Origin: Bacillota bacterium
Lineage (GTDB): Bacteria > Bacillota > Clostridia > Tissierellales > Peptoniphilaceae
NCBI GenBank assembly: GCA_023393715.1
Contig: JAEXCD010000075.1
Span: 1 to 12,710 of the forward strand
Direction: 5' to 3'
DNA length: 12,710 nt
This document shows positions 12,437 to 12,710 of this stretch, piece by piece. Under the pieces are notes generated by a model, which saw only the letters and a program-made list of their open reading frames with translations, was not told the DNA's origin and made no database searches. Position numbers and translations under genes: made by a program. How positions within the stretch are numbered: position 1 is the stretch's first letter; each line of letters starts with the position of its first letter.

Positions 12437-12710
12437 CTACAAATCGGCGGGGGCCTTTTCCTTAATGCGTACAAAAATCTGCTGTACCTTTCCGTCTCCC
12501 GGCAGGGGGAAGCGTTCAATCTCGAAGTCGCCCAGAGATTCGACAAAGCTCGTCAGCTTCTTGTGGCCGTAATTTCGAACATCAAAATCCGAGAAGCGTT
12601 TTGCGAGCTGATTTCCCAAATTGGCCAAAGAGACGCGATTGTCCTCGTCGGAGTTTTCCATGATGATGGTTTTCAGCGCGCGGCGAATGGTCGATATCTT
12701 TGTCTGTGGC
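12437..12710 (-). CDS. C-terminal part of a NYN/DUF88 protein with OST-HTH (LOTUS) domain, N-terminus outside window
   Basis: The frame is open through the window edge on the minus strand, so only the last 90 residues are visible. They begin in a basic helix (ISTIRRALKTII) and continue as a LOTUS/OST-HTH domain. NLGNQLAKRFSDFDVRNYGH and KKLTSFVESLGDFEIER match the domain's pattern (LxxLGxxLxxxxPxFxxxxYGxxKLxxLl). In Bacillota such a domain usually ends LabA-like NYN (PIN-like) proteins. The NYN part is inferred from this association and not seen. LOTUS domains bind RNA, notably G-rich or structured RNA, so the whole protein is probably an RNA-processing or RNA-binding factor. It precedes the PfkB-like gene by 20 bases. 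Confidence 0.82.
   Translation of the reverse strand, partial: PQTKISTIRRALKTIIMENSDEDNRVSLANLGNQLAKRFSDFDVRNYGHKKLTSFVESLGDFEIERFPLPGDGKVQQIFVRIKEKAPADL

Overview
The window reads as a chromosomal segment of an anaerobic, moderately GC-rich Bacillota (Clostridia-like) bacterium. The reasons are strong AGGAGG ribosome-binding sites, a rubrerythrin, a yybP-ykoY riboswitch, a WalJ-RlmH pair, an MscS-DUF951 pair, and gene-dense operons. This placement comes from gene content and style; no marker gene here fixes the genus. I see no phage, transposase, CRISPR, rRNA or tRNA.

Layout. (1) Positions 1-2763, minus strand: a DUF212/YuiD membrane protein ends in its own terminator. It is followed by a promoter, a manganese-sensing yybP-ykoY riboswitch with a terminator as expression platform, and a P-type IIA cation ATPase whose C-terminus runs off the window. 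The riboswitch suggests the pump exports Mn2+ (perhaps Ca2+ as well). (2) Positions 3044-6260, plus strand: a tight housekeeping run of walJ-like MBL hydrolase, rlmH, a TtcA-like PP-loop tRNA thiolase and uppP. The first two and last two genes overlap. (3) Positions 6270-7738: a CNNM/CorC-HlyC-type Mg2+ transporter with its own promoter region, which contains an inverted repeat and a long leader hairpin. (4) Positions 7865-8593: a monocistronic rubrerythrin with a consensus-like promoter, a Fur/PerR-type 7-1-7 palindrome on the -10, and a textbook terminator. (5) Positions 8624-11308: an operon of a membrane-anchored beta-propeller-like protein, an MscS channel and DUF951, suggesting an envelope or osmotic-stress theme. 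(6) Positions 11366-11467: a long, branched, bidirectional terminator-like element in the convergent gap. (7) Positions 11496-12710, minus strand: a NYN/OST-HTH (LOTUS) protein (C-terminal part only), followed 20 bases later by a PfkB-family sugar kinase homologue that has lost its catalytic aspartate and several other signature residues.

The points most worth a second look are the predicted PfkB pseudokinase coupled to a NYN-LOTUS RNA-associated protein, the branched element at 11366-11467 that carries a perfect 9-base Shine-Dalgarno sequence in a convergent gap, and the manganese control of the P-type ATPase. Metal handling recurs (Mn riboswitch and pump, CNNM transporter, Fur-family-like operator on rubrerythrin), but the sequence does not show that these units are functionally linked.
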